Assembly: GCF_000834635.1 (NCBI RefSeq) | Contig: NZ_JXQV01000012.1 | Span: forward strand, 124,001 to 188,000 | Direction of reading: 5' to 3' | Source of the DNA: Agrobacterium tumefaciens | Lineage (GTDB): Bacteria > Pseudomonadota > Alphaproteobacteria > Rhizobiales > Rhizobiaceae | Length of the DNA stretch: 64,000 nucleotides | In this document: one piece after another, positions 27,887-36,372 of the stretch | Layout of the letters: the number at the start of each line of letters is the position of its first letter | Numbering within the stretch: position 1 is the stretch's first letter | The notes under the pieces: generated by a model | The model's input: the letters and a program-made list of their open reading frames with translations, nothing else | Databases searched by the model: none | What the model was told of the DNA's origin: nothing | Program-made: the position numbers and the translations under genes

Positions 27887-28795
27887 TCAGGTTGGAAAAT
27901 AAAGCCCGTTCAAAGATGGAGGACCATCCGTCTGCACGTGCCCTTTTTCCAGCAGGTCTTCCATATGCGCGAGGACTGACAGTGCCGCTGCGCCATGCAA
28001 GCGCGGGTCGGTGCTTTTGTAGATGATTTTCACCATGTCTGGGATGGTCCTGTCACCCGCATGCAGACGTGCCAGCACGGCTTTTTCGCGCATGCGCCGA
28101 TGGGTGCGAAGGCCACGCATGAAGGCGGTGGGTTCGTTGACCGGCCCGCCATGGCCGGGCAAAAACAGCCTATCGTCTCGCTCCAGAAGCTTCGTCAGCG
28201 AGGCCATGTAATCGCTCATCGAACCATCCGGTGGCGCAACGATGGTCGTTGCCCAAGCCATGACGTGATCCGCTGAAAAGACGATGCCGGTACCCTCAAG
28301 CGCAAAGGCGGAATGATTGGCCGTGTGGCCGGGCGTATGCAACGCCGTCAGCGTCCAGCCATCGCCCGATAGGCTCTGGTTATCGCCGAGCACGATATCC
28401 GGCACGAAATCCGTATCCGAGCTTTCGGCAAACGGGTTCCGCTCACCCTCATGCAACGGCCTTGCGGCGCGATGCGGCCCTTCCGCAACGGTCAGCGCCC
28501 CGGTCGCCTGCCTCAACCGCGCCGCCAGTGGCGAGTGGTCGCGGTGCGTATGGCTGACGAAGATATGGGTCAGTTCGCGGCCTTCCAGCGCGGCCATCAA
28601 GGCGTGAAAATGCGCATCGTCATCCGGCCCTGGATCAATCACCGCAACGGATTTTTCGCCGACAATATAGCTGTTGGTGCCATGAAAGGTGAAAGGCGAT
28701 GGATTGTCGACAGTGATGCGCTGCACGCTATGCGCCACCGGCACCGCATTGCCATAAGCGGGCTGAAAATCGCGGTTGAATTCCGGGTCTGTCAT
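27887..28795 (-). CDS. MBL-fold metallo-hydrolase (beta-lactamase-like)
   Basis: A 302-aa protein with the metal-binding SHTHRDHSPL (THxHxDH), HTPGHTANHSAF and FSADHVMAW and a final LPGHGGP, all ligands of the metallo-beta-lactamase fold, and a C-terminal helical extension (RTHRRMREKAVLARLHAG; LSVLAHMEDLLEKG) as in LACTB2-like hydrolases. Probable cytoplasmic hydrolase of a thioester, lactone or RNA; substrate not known. ATG 28795 is chosen; a TTG lies four codons upstream. Convergent with the DUF1499 gene and the last native gene before the tRNA. Confidence 0.88.
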   Translation of the reverse strand: MTDPEFNRDFQPAYGNAVPVAHSVQRITVDNPSPFTFHGTNSYIVGEKSVAVIDPGPDDDAHFHALMAALEGRELTHIFVSHTHRDHSPLAARLRQATGALTVAEGPHRAARPLHEGERNPFAESSDTDFVPDIVLGDNQSLSGDGWTLTALHTPGHTANHSAFALEGTGIVFSADHVMAWATTIVAPPDGSMSDYMASLTKLLERDDRLFLPGHGGPVNEPTAFMRGLRTHRRMREKAVLARLHAGDRTIPDMVKIIYKSTDPRLHGAAALSVLAHMEDLLEKGHVQTDGPPSLNGLYFPT

Positions 28796-29037
28796 AGGCT
28801 CAGTCAATGCTCACTCGTATTCGATTTTGATGATGCTCACTGCATGCATTCATCACAGTGTACGAAGCCCGGCCTTGCGACGATAGGGCAGGCGGCGTCG
28901 TACCCCCTGACGTAACATGAAGAATTAGACCGACACACAAGAAATATTGCGCGCCACGCAACTTAATGATTGCCGCTGCCATTGCGCTTTGCTAATCAGG
29001 CCGCATTCAGGTCGTGGCGCTTCGCCCACTGCCCTGT

Positions 29038-29112
29038 TGGGGCGTCGCCAAGCGGTAAGGCACCGGTTTTTGGTACCGGCATTCCCAGGTTCGAATCCTG
29101 GCGCCCCAGCCA
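29038..29112 (+). tRNA. tRNA-Gln (anticodon TTG)
   Basis: A 75-nt cloverleaf with acceptor stem TGGGGCG/CGCCCCA, anticodon stem CCGGT/ACCGG with loop TTTTGGT (anticodon TTG), T-loop GGTTCGAATCC, discriminator G and encoded CCA at 29110-29112. It is intact and serves as the integration target: its 3' 48 bases (29064-29111) are repeated exactly at 42209-42256. Confidence 0.97.
29064..29111 (+). repeat. attL-type 48-bp direct repeat (3' part of tRNA-Gln)
   Basis: This segment runs from the anticodon stem to the first two bases of CCA and is identical over 48 bases to 42209-42256. Integration by a tyrosine recombinase into the tRNA 3' half leaves exactly this arrangement, with the tRNA restored on one side. 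Confidence 0.93.
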
Positions 29113-29384
29113 TCGCTTCCAAGCATTTAGCTCGCAATAATTGGGCAAACATTTGCAGCTATCCAAATTGGGCGGCAGAACCAGACAGCGCAGATATGTC
29201 GAATGACGCATCGGTCCTATCCGAACGCTCCCCGCAGCCTGAAGCACCGGCTCTGGATGGCCGTGGCAGTCATTATCCCATTCCGCGATGTGCGGTACAA
29301 GAGCCAGTCTTTTCTCGGCGGAACCGGAACGACGCACTACGGTATCGATGCATTAGGGATGCATCGTTGGGGTACAGCGACCCT
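29113..29384. other. Left end of the island without a confident gene
   Basis: About 270 bases follow the tRNA before the first leftward gene stops at 29385. A 61-codon frame on the plus strand has no family-like features. It may contain recombinase arm sites; no clear repeats were found by eye. Confidence 0.3.
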
Positions 29385-30062
29385 TTAACCGTCCGGTGCC
29401 AGCACAGCGCGGCGCTGCCGGTCTCTATGGGCCCGCTGCCGACAAGCGTCGCTGCAGTACAAGCAGTCTGCTCGTTTCGGCTCACGTCGAAGCTCCTTGC
29501 AAAACCCGCAAAACAACAGCGGACGACCGCCGAAAGCTAGAGTTACGATTTCATGGACTAGGAACGTGTAGAGGTCAGGCGTTTCGAGTACGGGGAGGAA
29601 GCCGCGCGGTTCGTCCTCTTTCGGCTCTAGCCAGAAGCCCAGCTTCATGGCGAACGGATGCGACACCATTCCGCTCGGGGGCGGTTTTACCACGGAAAAG
29701 CCGCCAGGCTTTTGGAGTTCCTCGTTCAACTCCCGCAGCCTATCCACCCAAGCACGTATTTCCTCCACCGGGGTGAAAGTTCCTCCATTAAAATGACGGT
29801 TTTCAACGAACGAAAGATGGCCGTAAAGGCTTGTTACCGCGCCCAGTTGTTCGGACGTCCGTGCGTTGAGAAAAGAAACCGGCGCTGACCTAGCCTCCGG
29901 CGTTCCCGAGTGGAGAGTGTAATCAATGCATTCATATCGCGTCCATACGTACTCGCCTTGCCTGAGACGGCCGCCCGTTTTCCGAACCTCCTCGGGTCCC
30001 ACGAGAACAATCTGCGAGCCCGACCGGGAGGCTTCACCATGTAACAAGACGGCATTGCTCAT
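29385..30062 (-). CDS. Hypothetical protein with C-terminal zinc-finger-like Cys motif
   Basis: A 225-aa island protein without a recognised N-terminal domain. The last 45 residues hold LLFCGFCKELRREP and ADCLYCSDACRQRAHRDRQR: C-x2-C-x12-C-x2-C-x3-C, resembling the CGNR-type and other FCSDxCRQ zinc ribbons that bind nucleic acid. The middle (EEIRAWVDRLRELNEELQKPGGF) is helical. Function unknown; nucleic-acid binding or regulation is inferred. ATG 30062 has CGGAGTCGTGAC before it. It is the leftmost gene of the island and divergent from the AlpA-like gene. Confidence 0.65.
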   Translation of the reverse strand: MSNAVLLHGEASRSGSQIVLVGPEEVRKTGGRLRQGEYVWTRYECIDYTLHSGTPEARSAPVSFLNARTSEQLGAVTSLYGHLSFVENRHFNGGTFTPVEEIRAWVDRLRELNEELQKPGGFSVVKPPPSGMVSHPFAMKLGFWLEPKEDEPRGFLPVLETPDLYTFLVHEIVTLAFGGRPLLFCGFCKELRREPKRADCLYCSDACRQRAHRDRQRRAVLAPDG

Positions 30063-30213
30063 GTCACGACTCCGTAACGGCTTGATGCGAAGACCTCTAT
30101 AACACGGCTGTTCAACGTTGGCTTCGGTGGGTTTCCATGCAAACTTTCTGACGACGGTTGAACTTCATCAGACCTTCGCCGTCGCTGCGAATGAACTGCC
30201 AAAGGAGTGAAAC

Positions 30214-30405
30214 ATGGCTAACAATGACGATGGTGGCGACGTGCTAATTGGCCCGCGGGAAATCGAGAGGTTGACGACCCTTTCGCGTATGACGATATGG
30301 CGCATGCGGAGACTTGGTCGCTTCCCGCCAGCTGTCCATCCTTCTCCAGGTAGAGTAGCCTATCGATTGCGGGATTTTCGGGCTTGGTTTGGGGACCTCT
30401 GCTGA
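30214..30405 (+). CDS. AlpA-family excisionase/transcriptional regulator
   Basis: A 63-aa protein with the AlpA/MerR-like winged helix: LIGPREIERLTTLSRMTIWRMRRLGRFPPAVHP (cut to shorter motifs: PREIERLT, SRMTIWRM) then GRVAYRLRDFRAWF. Such proteins act as excisionases (recombination directionality factors) or regulators of integrase in P4-like elements. A perfect AAAGGAG Shine-Dalgarno precedes ATG 30214. It is at the opposite end of the island from the recombinase, so an Xis role would be in trans. A 12-bp hairpin lies just downstream. Confidence 0.85.
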   Translation: MANNDDGGDVLIGPREIERLTTLSRMTIWRMRRLGRFPPAVHPSPGRVAYRLRDFRAWFGDLC

Positions 30406-30423
30406 AGTTTCCTAACAGCAGCG

Positions 30424-30465
30424 CGCGTCGAACCGTCGGCTTACGGAAGTCGGCGGTTCGACGCG
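30424..30465. terminator. 12-bp perfect hairpin after the AlpA-like gene
   Basis: CGCGTCGAACCG (30424-30435) and CGGTTCGACGCG (30454-30465) flank an 18-base loop, 19 bases after the stop. No T-run follows; it may be a terminator or a recombination or regulatory dyad. Confidence 0.5.
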
Positions 30466-30567
30466 TGCCGCCGGCTTCCGTCAATACGGGGAAGGCGGGG
30501 TCCACGAGGTAAGCGCCGGCAAAAATCCGAACTTGTTTCAACTTATGACGTGCGACGAGGCCAGCCG

Positions 30568-30819
30568 CTACTTCAGCTGACCCGCCTCACGCTTAAACGT
30601 GAAGCCGATTACGACCCCTTGGCTATTGTAATGCATTTCGATTCCACTTCTCTCGAATGTTGACATTATCCTTTCCAAGGAAACGGTCGTAACCCACGCA
30701 TCTTTCTCAAGTTTGAAGACCGTTCTGGATGACACCATCGCCGCTTGGGCGAGCTGTTTGTGAGTCAGCCCGAGGTAGGCCCTAGCTGCGCGGGCGATCG
30801 AAGGCGTCATTATCTGCAT
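30568..30819 (-). CDS. Small XRE-type HTH regulator
   Basis: An 83-aa protein. Residues about 6-60 form an XRE-like HTH (SIARAARAYLGLTHKQLAQAAMVSSRTVFKLEKD in parts), followed by SLERIMSTFERSGIEMHYN and a short beta tail (VVIGFTFKRE). The same HTH + F-x-x-x-GIE-x-x pattern occurs twice in the next upstream gene, so the two are related. AGGAAG lies 9 bases before ATG 30819. It is 40 bases downstream of the tandem-HTH gene, in one leftward operon. Probably a repressor of island genes. Confidence 0.75.
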   Translation of the reverse strand: MQIMTPSIARAARAYLGLTHKQLAQAAMVSSRTVFKLEKDAWVTTVSLERIMSTFERSGIEMHYNSQGVVIGFTFKREAGQLK

Positions 30820-30859
30820 GGCCAAATACTTCCTGCCCGCCTGCTCACATTATTTCGTT

Positions 30860-31390
30860 TCACGATGCCCATCGAACGCCAACTCCGAAAAAGCGTCTGG
30901 TGCTTGCATCGCTCCAACCCAGAAATTGGACTCGATGAGTCTCGTAGTATTCCTGCATGATCGCGGAAGAGGTCGTCCAGTGGTCGCCCCGCTCCAAGTC
31001 TTTCACCGTTGCCACAGACAACCCCGTCTCGTGGGCAACGTCGACCTGCGTGCTATTTAAAAGAGCCCGCGCCGCTCGGAATGATATACCGAGGCTTTCT
31101 GACCGGTACAGCTCATGATCGCCCGCAAGAAGCGTGGGAGTCGCGGGCGCTCGCCATCTTGCTCCGCTACCTAAAACTTCGGTACCGACCGACGCTTGGC
31201 CAAGAAACTCGATCCCGTGACCGACGTAGAAATCGACAAGCCGCAGGTTGAGATCAAACATCGACTCCGACGTCTCAGCCGTCGATATATACCTACGCGT
31301 CACCTTAGCCTGGTCCGCGGCGTCGCGCTGGGAATAAGCCATCAGTGCTCGTGCGGCCCGCAGGGCCTCCGGTGGAGCTGGTAACCTCAT
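30860..31390 (-). CDS. Tandem-HTH regulator with two related repeats
   Basis: About 176 aa made of two copies of an approximately 80-residue unit: each starts with an XRE-like HTH (ALRAARALMAYSQRDAADQA; SFRAARALLNSTQVDVAHET), continues with a helical segment ending H-x-I/V-x-FLG (YVGHGIEFLG; YETHRVQFLGW) and ends with a G-x-G-x-RW strand (GSGARW; GVGVRW). This is a monomer with two DNA-binding domains or a duplicated pseudo-dimer. ATG 31390 is preferred; the frame extends to a TTG at 31456. An 11-bp inverted repeat (31444-31492) lies in the promoter region and is a likely operator. Confidence 0.7.
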   Translation of the reverse strand: MRLPAPPEALRAARALMAYSQRDAADQAKVTRRYISTAETSESMFDLNLRLVDFYVGHGIEFLGQASVGTEVLGSGARWRAPATPTLLAGDHELYRSESLGISFRAARALLNSTQVDVAHETGLSVATVKDLERGDHWTTSSAIMQEYYETHRVQFLGWSDASTRRFFGVGVRWAS

Positions 31391-31443
31391 CCGTCCGAAA
31401 AGCCGGTCACGATAAAAAATGTCAATACTAGCCGAATGGGGTC

Positions 31444-31492
31444 TTTTATTATCCAAAAGGTAGTCTATAAGGCTTCTTTATGGATAATAAAA
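31444..31492. promoter_or_regulatory. 11-bp inverted repeat, likely operator of a divergent promoter
   Basis: TTTTATTATCC (31444-31454) and GGATAATAAAA (31482-31492) are perfect arms around 27 bases. The element sits between the leftward tandem-HTH gene and the rightward gene at 31516, the usual place for an autoregulated bidirectional promoter. Confidence 0.55.
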
Positions 31493-31515
31493 CATCCTAA
31501 TAACTAGGTGGATAA

Positions 31516-31809
31516 ATGCTGAGGGCTGATTCGCTGCTTTGGAGCACGTTTGATGGGGCAAAAATGTCTTCAGGCGAGCGCTTCCGAGGGCTGTCGACAA
31601 ACTGTAGAAGTCGCGAAAGGCGTGATGCATCAAAGCCCGCTGATCAGGGTTTAGGAAGGGACGTCGGTGGCGCGAACTTATCCGTGCTCAGTCAGGTATC
31701 CCGTAATCCACCCGCAAATCGCCTAGCTCTGTGCGCCCGAGGTTCAGTTTGTTTCTTAGACGTCGCGTTCTCTAGACACTCCCCTCGTGTAATCGACGGC
31801 CTTGTCTAG
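31516..31809 (+). CDS. Hypothetical 97-aa ORF, low confidence
   Basis: An open frame with a good Shine-Dalgarno (AGGTGG, 6 bases before ATG 31516) and immediately downstream of the divergent operator region. The product has no recognisable domain, is rich in Arg and Ser and its second half looks non-native, so it may be a gene fragment left after a frameshift or a chance frame. It precedes the FtsH-like gene by about 60 bases. Confidence 0.3.
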   Translation: MLRADSLLWSTFDGAKMSSGERFRGLSTNCRSRERRDASKPADQGLGRDVGGANLSVLSQVSRNPPANRLALCARGSVCFLDVAFSRHSPRVIDGLV

Positions 31810-31871
31810 CAACAGGTTGCAGGGAATCCGAAAGCCAGTCGGCCCAGTGAACTTAGATTGAGGATTTAATA

Positions 31872-33816
31872 ATGCAGAATGACATCTCGGGCAGACGAAC
31901 CCGCCCGCCTTGGCGAGAGACCGTCGCCAGTGGCAGTCCCCTGACAGTCCCAGTGTTTATGGCGTATTGTAGTATTGCCGCCGCGCTCCGTCCTTGGACT
32001 AGGACTTCCGGAAAAACGATAGTCACGCTTGATGCCCAGGAGGACTATTGCAGAGACGTCCACCTTAGGGCGGCCGAGTTTTTCGCGAATGCAATCTGGA
32101 AAACCGCCGATTGGGAGCGATACGTTTTCGAGTGGTCGCTGAAATCCTCTCGGGACCAAATGCAGGCGGAAAAAAATCAAATGGCGATTTTTTCTCACCT
32201 CCCGGCCACCTGCTTACAGACGATGACAAACTGTTTTCGGATGCGGTTATCGAGCTGCAACCGCGCTCACCGCGGCAAGCAGCGGCGGCACTACGGCGAG
32301 CAGGCCTTCCGGTCGATGAAGATGGTATCGAGATTCTTTTGTCCGAATCTTGGGTCACGCTAGATAAGGCGTTTCAGGATCGTCGTCATCCTCTGCGCGC
32401 TCTGGACTTGCTTCGCCGTTCTCGGGAGGCCAGAGGCGTCCCGATGAAGACGATCCCTCAGGTTCGTAAGTCACCCAGACCCACACTTGAAGATATGCAT
32501 GGGCTCGGTCCCGCTGTCCAATGGGGTTTTAACCTTGCGAAAGACCTCGTTGATTTCAGATCGGGCCTTATTCGGTGGGACGACGTAGATTCCGGGGTCC
32601 TTATTTCGGGGCCGCCGGGAATTGGAAAGACGATGTTTGCCGGCGCGCTTGCCAATACGTGCGACGTGCCAGTCGTGCATGGTTCGCTGTCGCGTTGGCA
32701 GGAAGCCGGGGCGCTTGACGATCACTTGAAAGCAATGCGCGCTTCGTTCAAGGAAGCGCAGGAAAAGTCGCCTTCGATACTGTTCATCGACGAGATCGAC
32801 TCGATCGGTGAGCGTAACACCTCCGACCGCAACTCTGGTTACATGCGAGGAGTGATTGCGTCACTACTTGAGCACCTTGACGGCTTCGTAAGGCGGGAGG
32901 GGGTTATTGTTGTAGCGGCATGCAACCAACCAAAGCTTGTCGATGCGGCCATACTGCGAGCCGGGCGATTGGACCGACATCTTGAGCTGACATATCCTGA
33001 TGGTCCGTCACGCCTTGCGATTCTTGAATATCACTGCGGCATCTCGATTGACGGCGATGATGCTCATCGGTTCGTTGTCGGGACCGAGGGCTATTCGGGA
33101 GCGGAAATCGAGCAGTTAGCCCGCGGGGCAAGACGTACTGCCCGTCGGGGTTCGGAAAGCTTGGGCGCTCATCACGTTGTTGGACAGCTTCCAGCCCTTG
33201 ATACACGCCTGCGGACTGGCTGAAGACAGTTGCTGTCCACGAGGCGGGTCACGCTCTCGTCGGAACCGAGATCGGGCGAGGGGGGATATGCGGGATCAGA
33301 ATCTCGAAGTATTGCATGACCGGTCAGCGTCGCGAACTCGGAGCCGTGGAATACATGCCTATGGATATAGGCGTGCGAACCAAGGAAATGTATCTTGACG
33401 AAATCACCCTCTTGCTTGGCGGAATAGCTGCCGAATTGGAAGTATTTGGTGCTTTTACAGACGGGGCAGCGGGTTCCGACGTCGCGGACCTCAACCGCGC
33501 AACTGACATCGCAACCGCAGTCGAAGGCGGATTGGGGTTGGGACACACGCTGGTGGTCGAGAAGCTCGACGTTGAACATCTCGCACAGGTGCGGCTCTAC
33601 AGCTCCGAACTCCGACGGCAGGTCCAGCATTTGCTCCAGGGAGAACTTGAGCGGGCGAGACTTATAATTCAGCGGCAACGGCCGGCGCTGGACGCGATTG
33701 TGGAACGGTTGATGCACCGATTCTTCTTAACCGGTGACGAGTTAGTGGAAACTATCCGATGTAATCGTCGAGCGGTTGTCAGTCTGGCGAAGCCGCAGTC
33801 TCGGGCCAGCACGTGA
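31872..33816 (+). pseudogene. FtsH-like AAA+ ATPase / M41 zinc protease, broken by two frameshifts
   Basis: Three overlapping frames read as one protein of about 647 aa. Frame A (31872 to about 32177) gives the N-terminal region. Frame B (about 32171 to 33200) gives the AAA+ domain: Walker A GPPGIGKTMFAGALA, Walker B ILFIDEIDSIGER, and the second region of homology (ILRAGRLDRHLELTYPDG). Frame C (about 33202 to 33816) gives the M41 protease with VAVHEAGHALVGTEIG (HEAGH zinc site) and the downstream GIAAELEVFG...GSDVADLNRAT motif. Both joins are -1. The family is known from genomic islands of Rhizobiales. Unlike true FtsH there are no N-terminal membrane helices. Either a pseudogene or partly recoded; see findings. 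Confidence 0.75.
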
Positions 33817-33885
33817 AGCCTTACAGCGAGCGATCCTTCTGCAGTTTGACCGACGAGCTCCATCGGAACGGAGGACAGACAGGTG

Positions 33886-34848
33886 ATGAAAGAACTAGGC
33901 GACAAAACCCGAAAATTTATGCCGAATACAATATGCGAAACTCTCAACGAAGTAGGCTTCAAGCCAATAGGACGTAGGATTATAGCTGGGCAGATGCGAG
34001 AGGCGCGCCCGCGTGTTAGTACGGAATGGTTTGCACCAGTAGTCGCCTTTCTTTCTGATGTGTTGCCTAGCACATCTGGTCAATGGCAGCATCTGCATAT
34101 AGGTGACGCGGCTTGTGAGGCACTTGTGCGGCTCGGTCATCCGTCCTTGAATTCCTCCGGTGCAAATTGTGTTTCCAATATAAGAATTCCGGAGATACCA
34201 CCACGATGGGACGATATCGCGACGATAGTGATCTGCGCAGCGGGTCAATCCGGCATCCTCGCATACCGCCCTTATCCAGGGACACGACCTTTAGCCTATC
34301 TTAGCGGTCTTGCGCCCGCGAACATACGCGCCGCGCACGGGAGCGGGCCAGCCTATCTTGAGCCCCGAGTTATTCCAGCATTTGAAAGCCTTGGCTTGAT
34401 TCGTGGCGGACGCTGGACCGAAGCCGCTGAGACCGTACTATGGCGTGACCGCCCAACAGAGTGGGCAACAGACTTCACATTGGACAATCGCTTCGTACTG
34501 GCCGCCGATTTGGCGGCAACAACGGTTCCGCAAGAGATAGCTGACCAGATAAATAAGGTAACAACGATCCGGAAACGCGACGTCATCGAATGGCTCGCGT
34601 TGGCGGAGCTTCACGCCTCGACGCCAAAAACGCGCCAGAACGCACTGAAATCGTTGCGCTTCTGGTGCATCTTCGAATTAGATGGCATTTTTCATAGGCG
34701 TTGGCGGCTGACTGACGGGTGGCTTGATGCCGATGAAGAAAAGCGAGCGATCTACCTGCCTTACGACCCAGTGGCCCTGAACATGAGGGTTGCGTTCGCA
34801 GTGCGATATTTACCCGAACTGTCATTTTTGCAGAATAGAGGATCGTAG
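33886..34848 (+). CDS. Island protein of unknown function
   Basis: A 320-aa protein not recognised by me. It is intact, with GGAGG about 10 bases upstream of ATG 33886 (GTG 33883 is adjacent in frame). The middle contains repeated Pro/Tyr-rich elements (YRPYPGTRPLAYLSG) and a segment with EWATDFTLDNRFVLAADLAATTVPQEI (cut) that may be a helical domain; the C-terminus is helical with RQNALKSLRFWCIFELD. No signal peptide or membrane helix. It lies between the FtsH-like and metallophosphoesterase genes with short gaps, so the three probably form one rightward operon. Confidence 0.6.
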   Translation: MKELGDKTRKFMPNTICETLNEVGFKPIGRRIIAGQMREARPRVSTEWFAPVVAFLSDVLPSTSGQWQHLHIGDAACEALVRLGHPSLNSSGANCVSNIRIPEIPPRWDDIATIVICAAGQSGILAYRPYPGTRPLAYLSGLAPANIRAAHGSGPAYLEPRVIPAFESLGLIRGGRWTEAAETVLWRDRPTEWATDFTLDNRFVLAADLAATTVPQEIADQINKVTTIRKRDVIEWLALAELHASTPKTRQNALKSLRFWCIFELDGIFHRRWRLTDGWLDADEEKRAIYLPYDPVALNMRVAFAVRYLPELSFLQNRGS

Positions 34849-34855
34849 ATCAAAC

Positions 34856-35630
34856 ATGAAGATATGGGTCATTTCGGACTTGCACCTTGAGTTCGGCGCG
34901 CCTTTCGATATTGAGCCGCCTCCGGGGACAGACGTCGTAGTCTGCGCGGGCGACATTCTGACGAAGGGTATTGCTCCGAGCATGGAAATGGCTCGGGGAT
35001 AAACTCGCTGGGAAGGTCCCGGTCGTGTTTGTAGCCGGAAACCATGAATTCTACGGTGGATCGATAGTAGAAGACATCCGGGCTGCCAAATTAGAGGACG
35101 TTTATCCTCGTCTGCATTTTCTAGAGAATGGCAAAGTGGAAATCGACGGGGTCCTGTTTGTCGGCGGCACCCTTTGGAGCGATTTCCGGATTTTTAGTCG
35201 TAACCCCGAGGTCGCCATGTCCTATGCGCGGTCTGGCATGAATGATTTCAAGCATATAAAACTCACCAAGCGTCCCTACCGCAAATTTTTACCGATCGAT
35301 GCCTATAGGAAGCATCAAGAAACAAGGCAGTATCTGGCTGCGGAACTCTGTAAACGAGCGACACAGACAACCGTCGTCGTTACGCATCACGCTCCGTCGC
35401 CTCGGTCGATATCGGCACCTTTCAGATTCGATCCTCTTTCTGGCTGCTACGCGTCCGATCTCGAAGACTTGATTCTGGAGACGCAGCCTAGCCTCTGGGT
35501 CCACGGGCATGTTCATCACCGAAATGACTATGTTCTCGGAGCAACCCGAGTGATTTCGAACCCCCGTGGCTATCCCGGCGAGGCTTCGCAGTTCGATCCG
35601 CAGTTCTTCGTCGAAGTGCATGCCTGTTGA
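34856..35630 (+). pseudogene. Metallophosphoesterase broken by a +1 frameshift
   Basis: The first frame (from ATG 34856) gives MKIWVISDLHLEFG and CAGDI, the first two metal-binding blocks (SDLHLE, GD), and then stops at 34998-35000. The next frame takes over near 34970-34985 and gives RAWKWLGDKLAGKVPVVFVAGNHEFYGGS with GNHE, then HHAPSPRS and the C-terminal GHVHHRNDY, completing a calcineurin-like phosphoesterase of about 255 aa. One extra base near 34970-34990 explains the shift. The start follows the preceding gene by 7 bases. Family members hydrolyse phosphodiesters, often nucleotides or RNA; the substrate here is unknown. Confidence 0.75.
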
Positions 35631-35822
35631 GATTGACCAATTTCAACAATCCCTAACATAATCGAAGCTTCATCTCGAAGTGGTTGCTGTGGTCGTCATG
35701 GATGCCCGTGCCGAGCCAAGCACCGGAATGAGAGAGCGGCGATCAAGGCGATTAATCTTCAGAAAGAATTCTCCGAGTCTTCAAATGGCCTCTGTCCGCA
35801 GCACGTGCGGATCGGACCTTCG
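35631..35822. other. Gap between the metallophosphoesterase and ImmA-like genes
   Basis: About 190 bases without a confident gene. A stop-free stretch on the plus strand (35637-35918) reads protein-like in places (RAAIKAINLQKEFS) but lacks a start codon and its 3' part is antisense to the ImmA-like gene. Possibly gene debris. Confidence 0.25.
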
Positions 35823-36368
35823 TCAAGCAACGCGACGCCGTGCACCGTTTACGTTAAGGCGCATCCGGATAACATCCTTCGATGTCCCATAACGTTCGGC
35901 CGCATCCTCGATCGATAATCGACTCTTTGCTATGGAAAGCGCTGCTTCTTCCGAAATCAGGAGAGCGGGGCCGAGCCAGTTTGCCTCTTCCTCGTGTTCA
36001 TTATTATGCGAACGCTGTCCATTCGCATCAAACAGAGCGGGAATCGGATGATGTAAAAGGGCGTGGGCGATCTCATGTGCAATGTTAGATGCTTGGCGGC
36101 CAAGCTCATGTGAATCGTTGTGAATGACCCACCGCTTTCCCTGAGAGAGAAGGGTGACTGCTGAAAAATCAGGTCTCCCGGAACCTGAAAGATAATAAGC
36201 GAGATGTTGCGGTTCCGCTTTCAATTCACTCAATGAGATCAACGGGAGTTCAAGATGCCTGCATAAACTACGGGGACACAAGGGGTCCTCTGGGTTAAGA
36301 CCCATTTCGCGACGAAGATCGCGCGCCCACCCATTGGCTTCGGTCTTGAACCCGCGACGCAAAACCAT
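35823..36368 (-). CDS. ImmA/IrrE-type zinc metallopeptidase
   Basis: A 181-aa protein with the M78/ImmA signature HEIAHALLHH (about residues 97-106) following SNIA, plus the downstream EEEANWLGPALLISEEA, which includes the third metal ligand. ImmA-type proteases cleave repressors of mobile elements (ImmR in ICEBs1) and IrrE-type ones respond to DNA damage. Shine-Dalgarno AGGA lies within the last codons of the upstream HTH gene and ATG 36368 is 4 bases after its stop, so the two are translationally coupled: a repressor and its protease. The C-terminus (SRLSIEDAAERYGTSKDVIRMRL) is the usual helical end. Confidence 0.88.
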   Translation of the reverse strand: MVLRRGFKTEANGWARDLRREMGLNPEDPLCPRSLCRHLELPLISLSELKAEPQHLAYYLSGSGRPDFSAVTLLSQGKRWVIHNDSHELGRQASNIAHEIAHALLHHPIPALFDANGQRSHNNEHEEEANWLGPALLISEEAALSIAKSRLSIEDAAERYGTSKDVIRMRLNVNGARRRVA

Positions 36369-36372
36369 TGGG

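Noticed and set aside
28796-29037. Second tRNA or other RNA gene upstream of tRNA-Gln
   Set aside because: No cloverleaf or conserved core could be formed by eye in these 240 bases.
32171-32177. A-AAA-AAT as proof of programmed -1 frameshifting
   Set aside because: Kept only as a possibility. The second frame break in the same gene has no slippery site, so decay explains the data at least as well.
35680-35918. Possible small gene after the metallophosphoesterase
   Set aside because: The protein-like reading in one frame has no start codon, and its 3' half is antisense to the conserved C-terminus of the ImmA-like gene.
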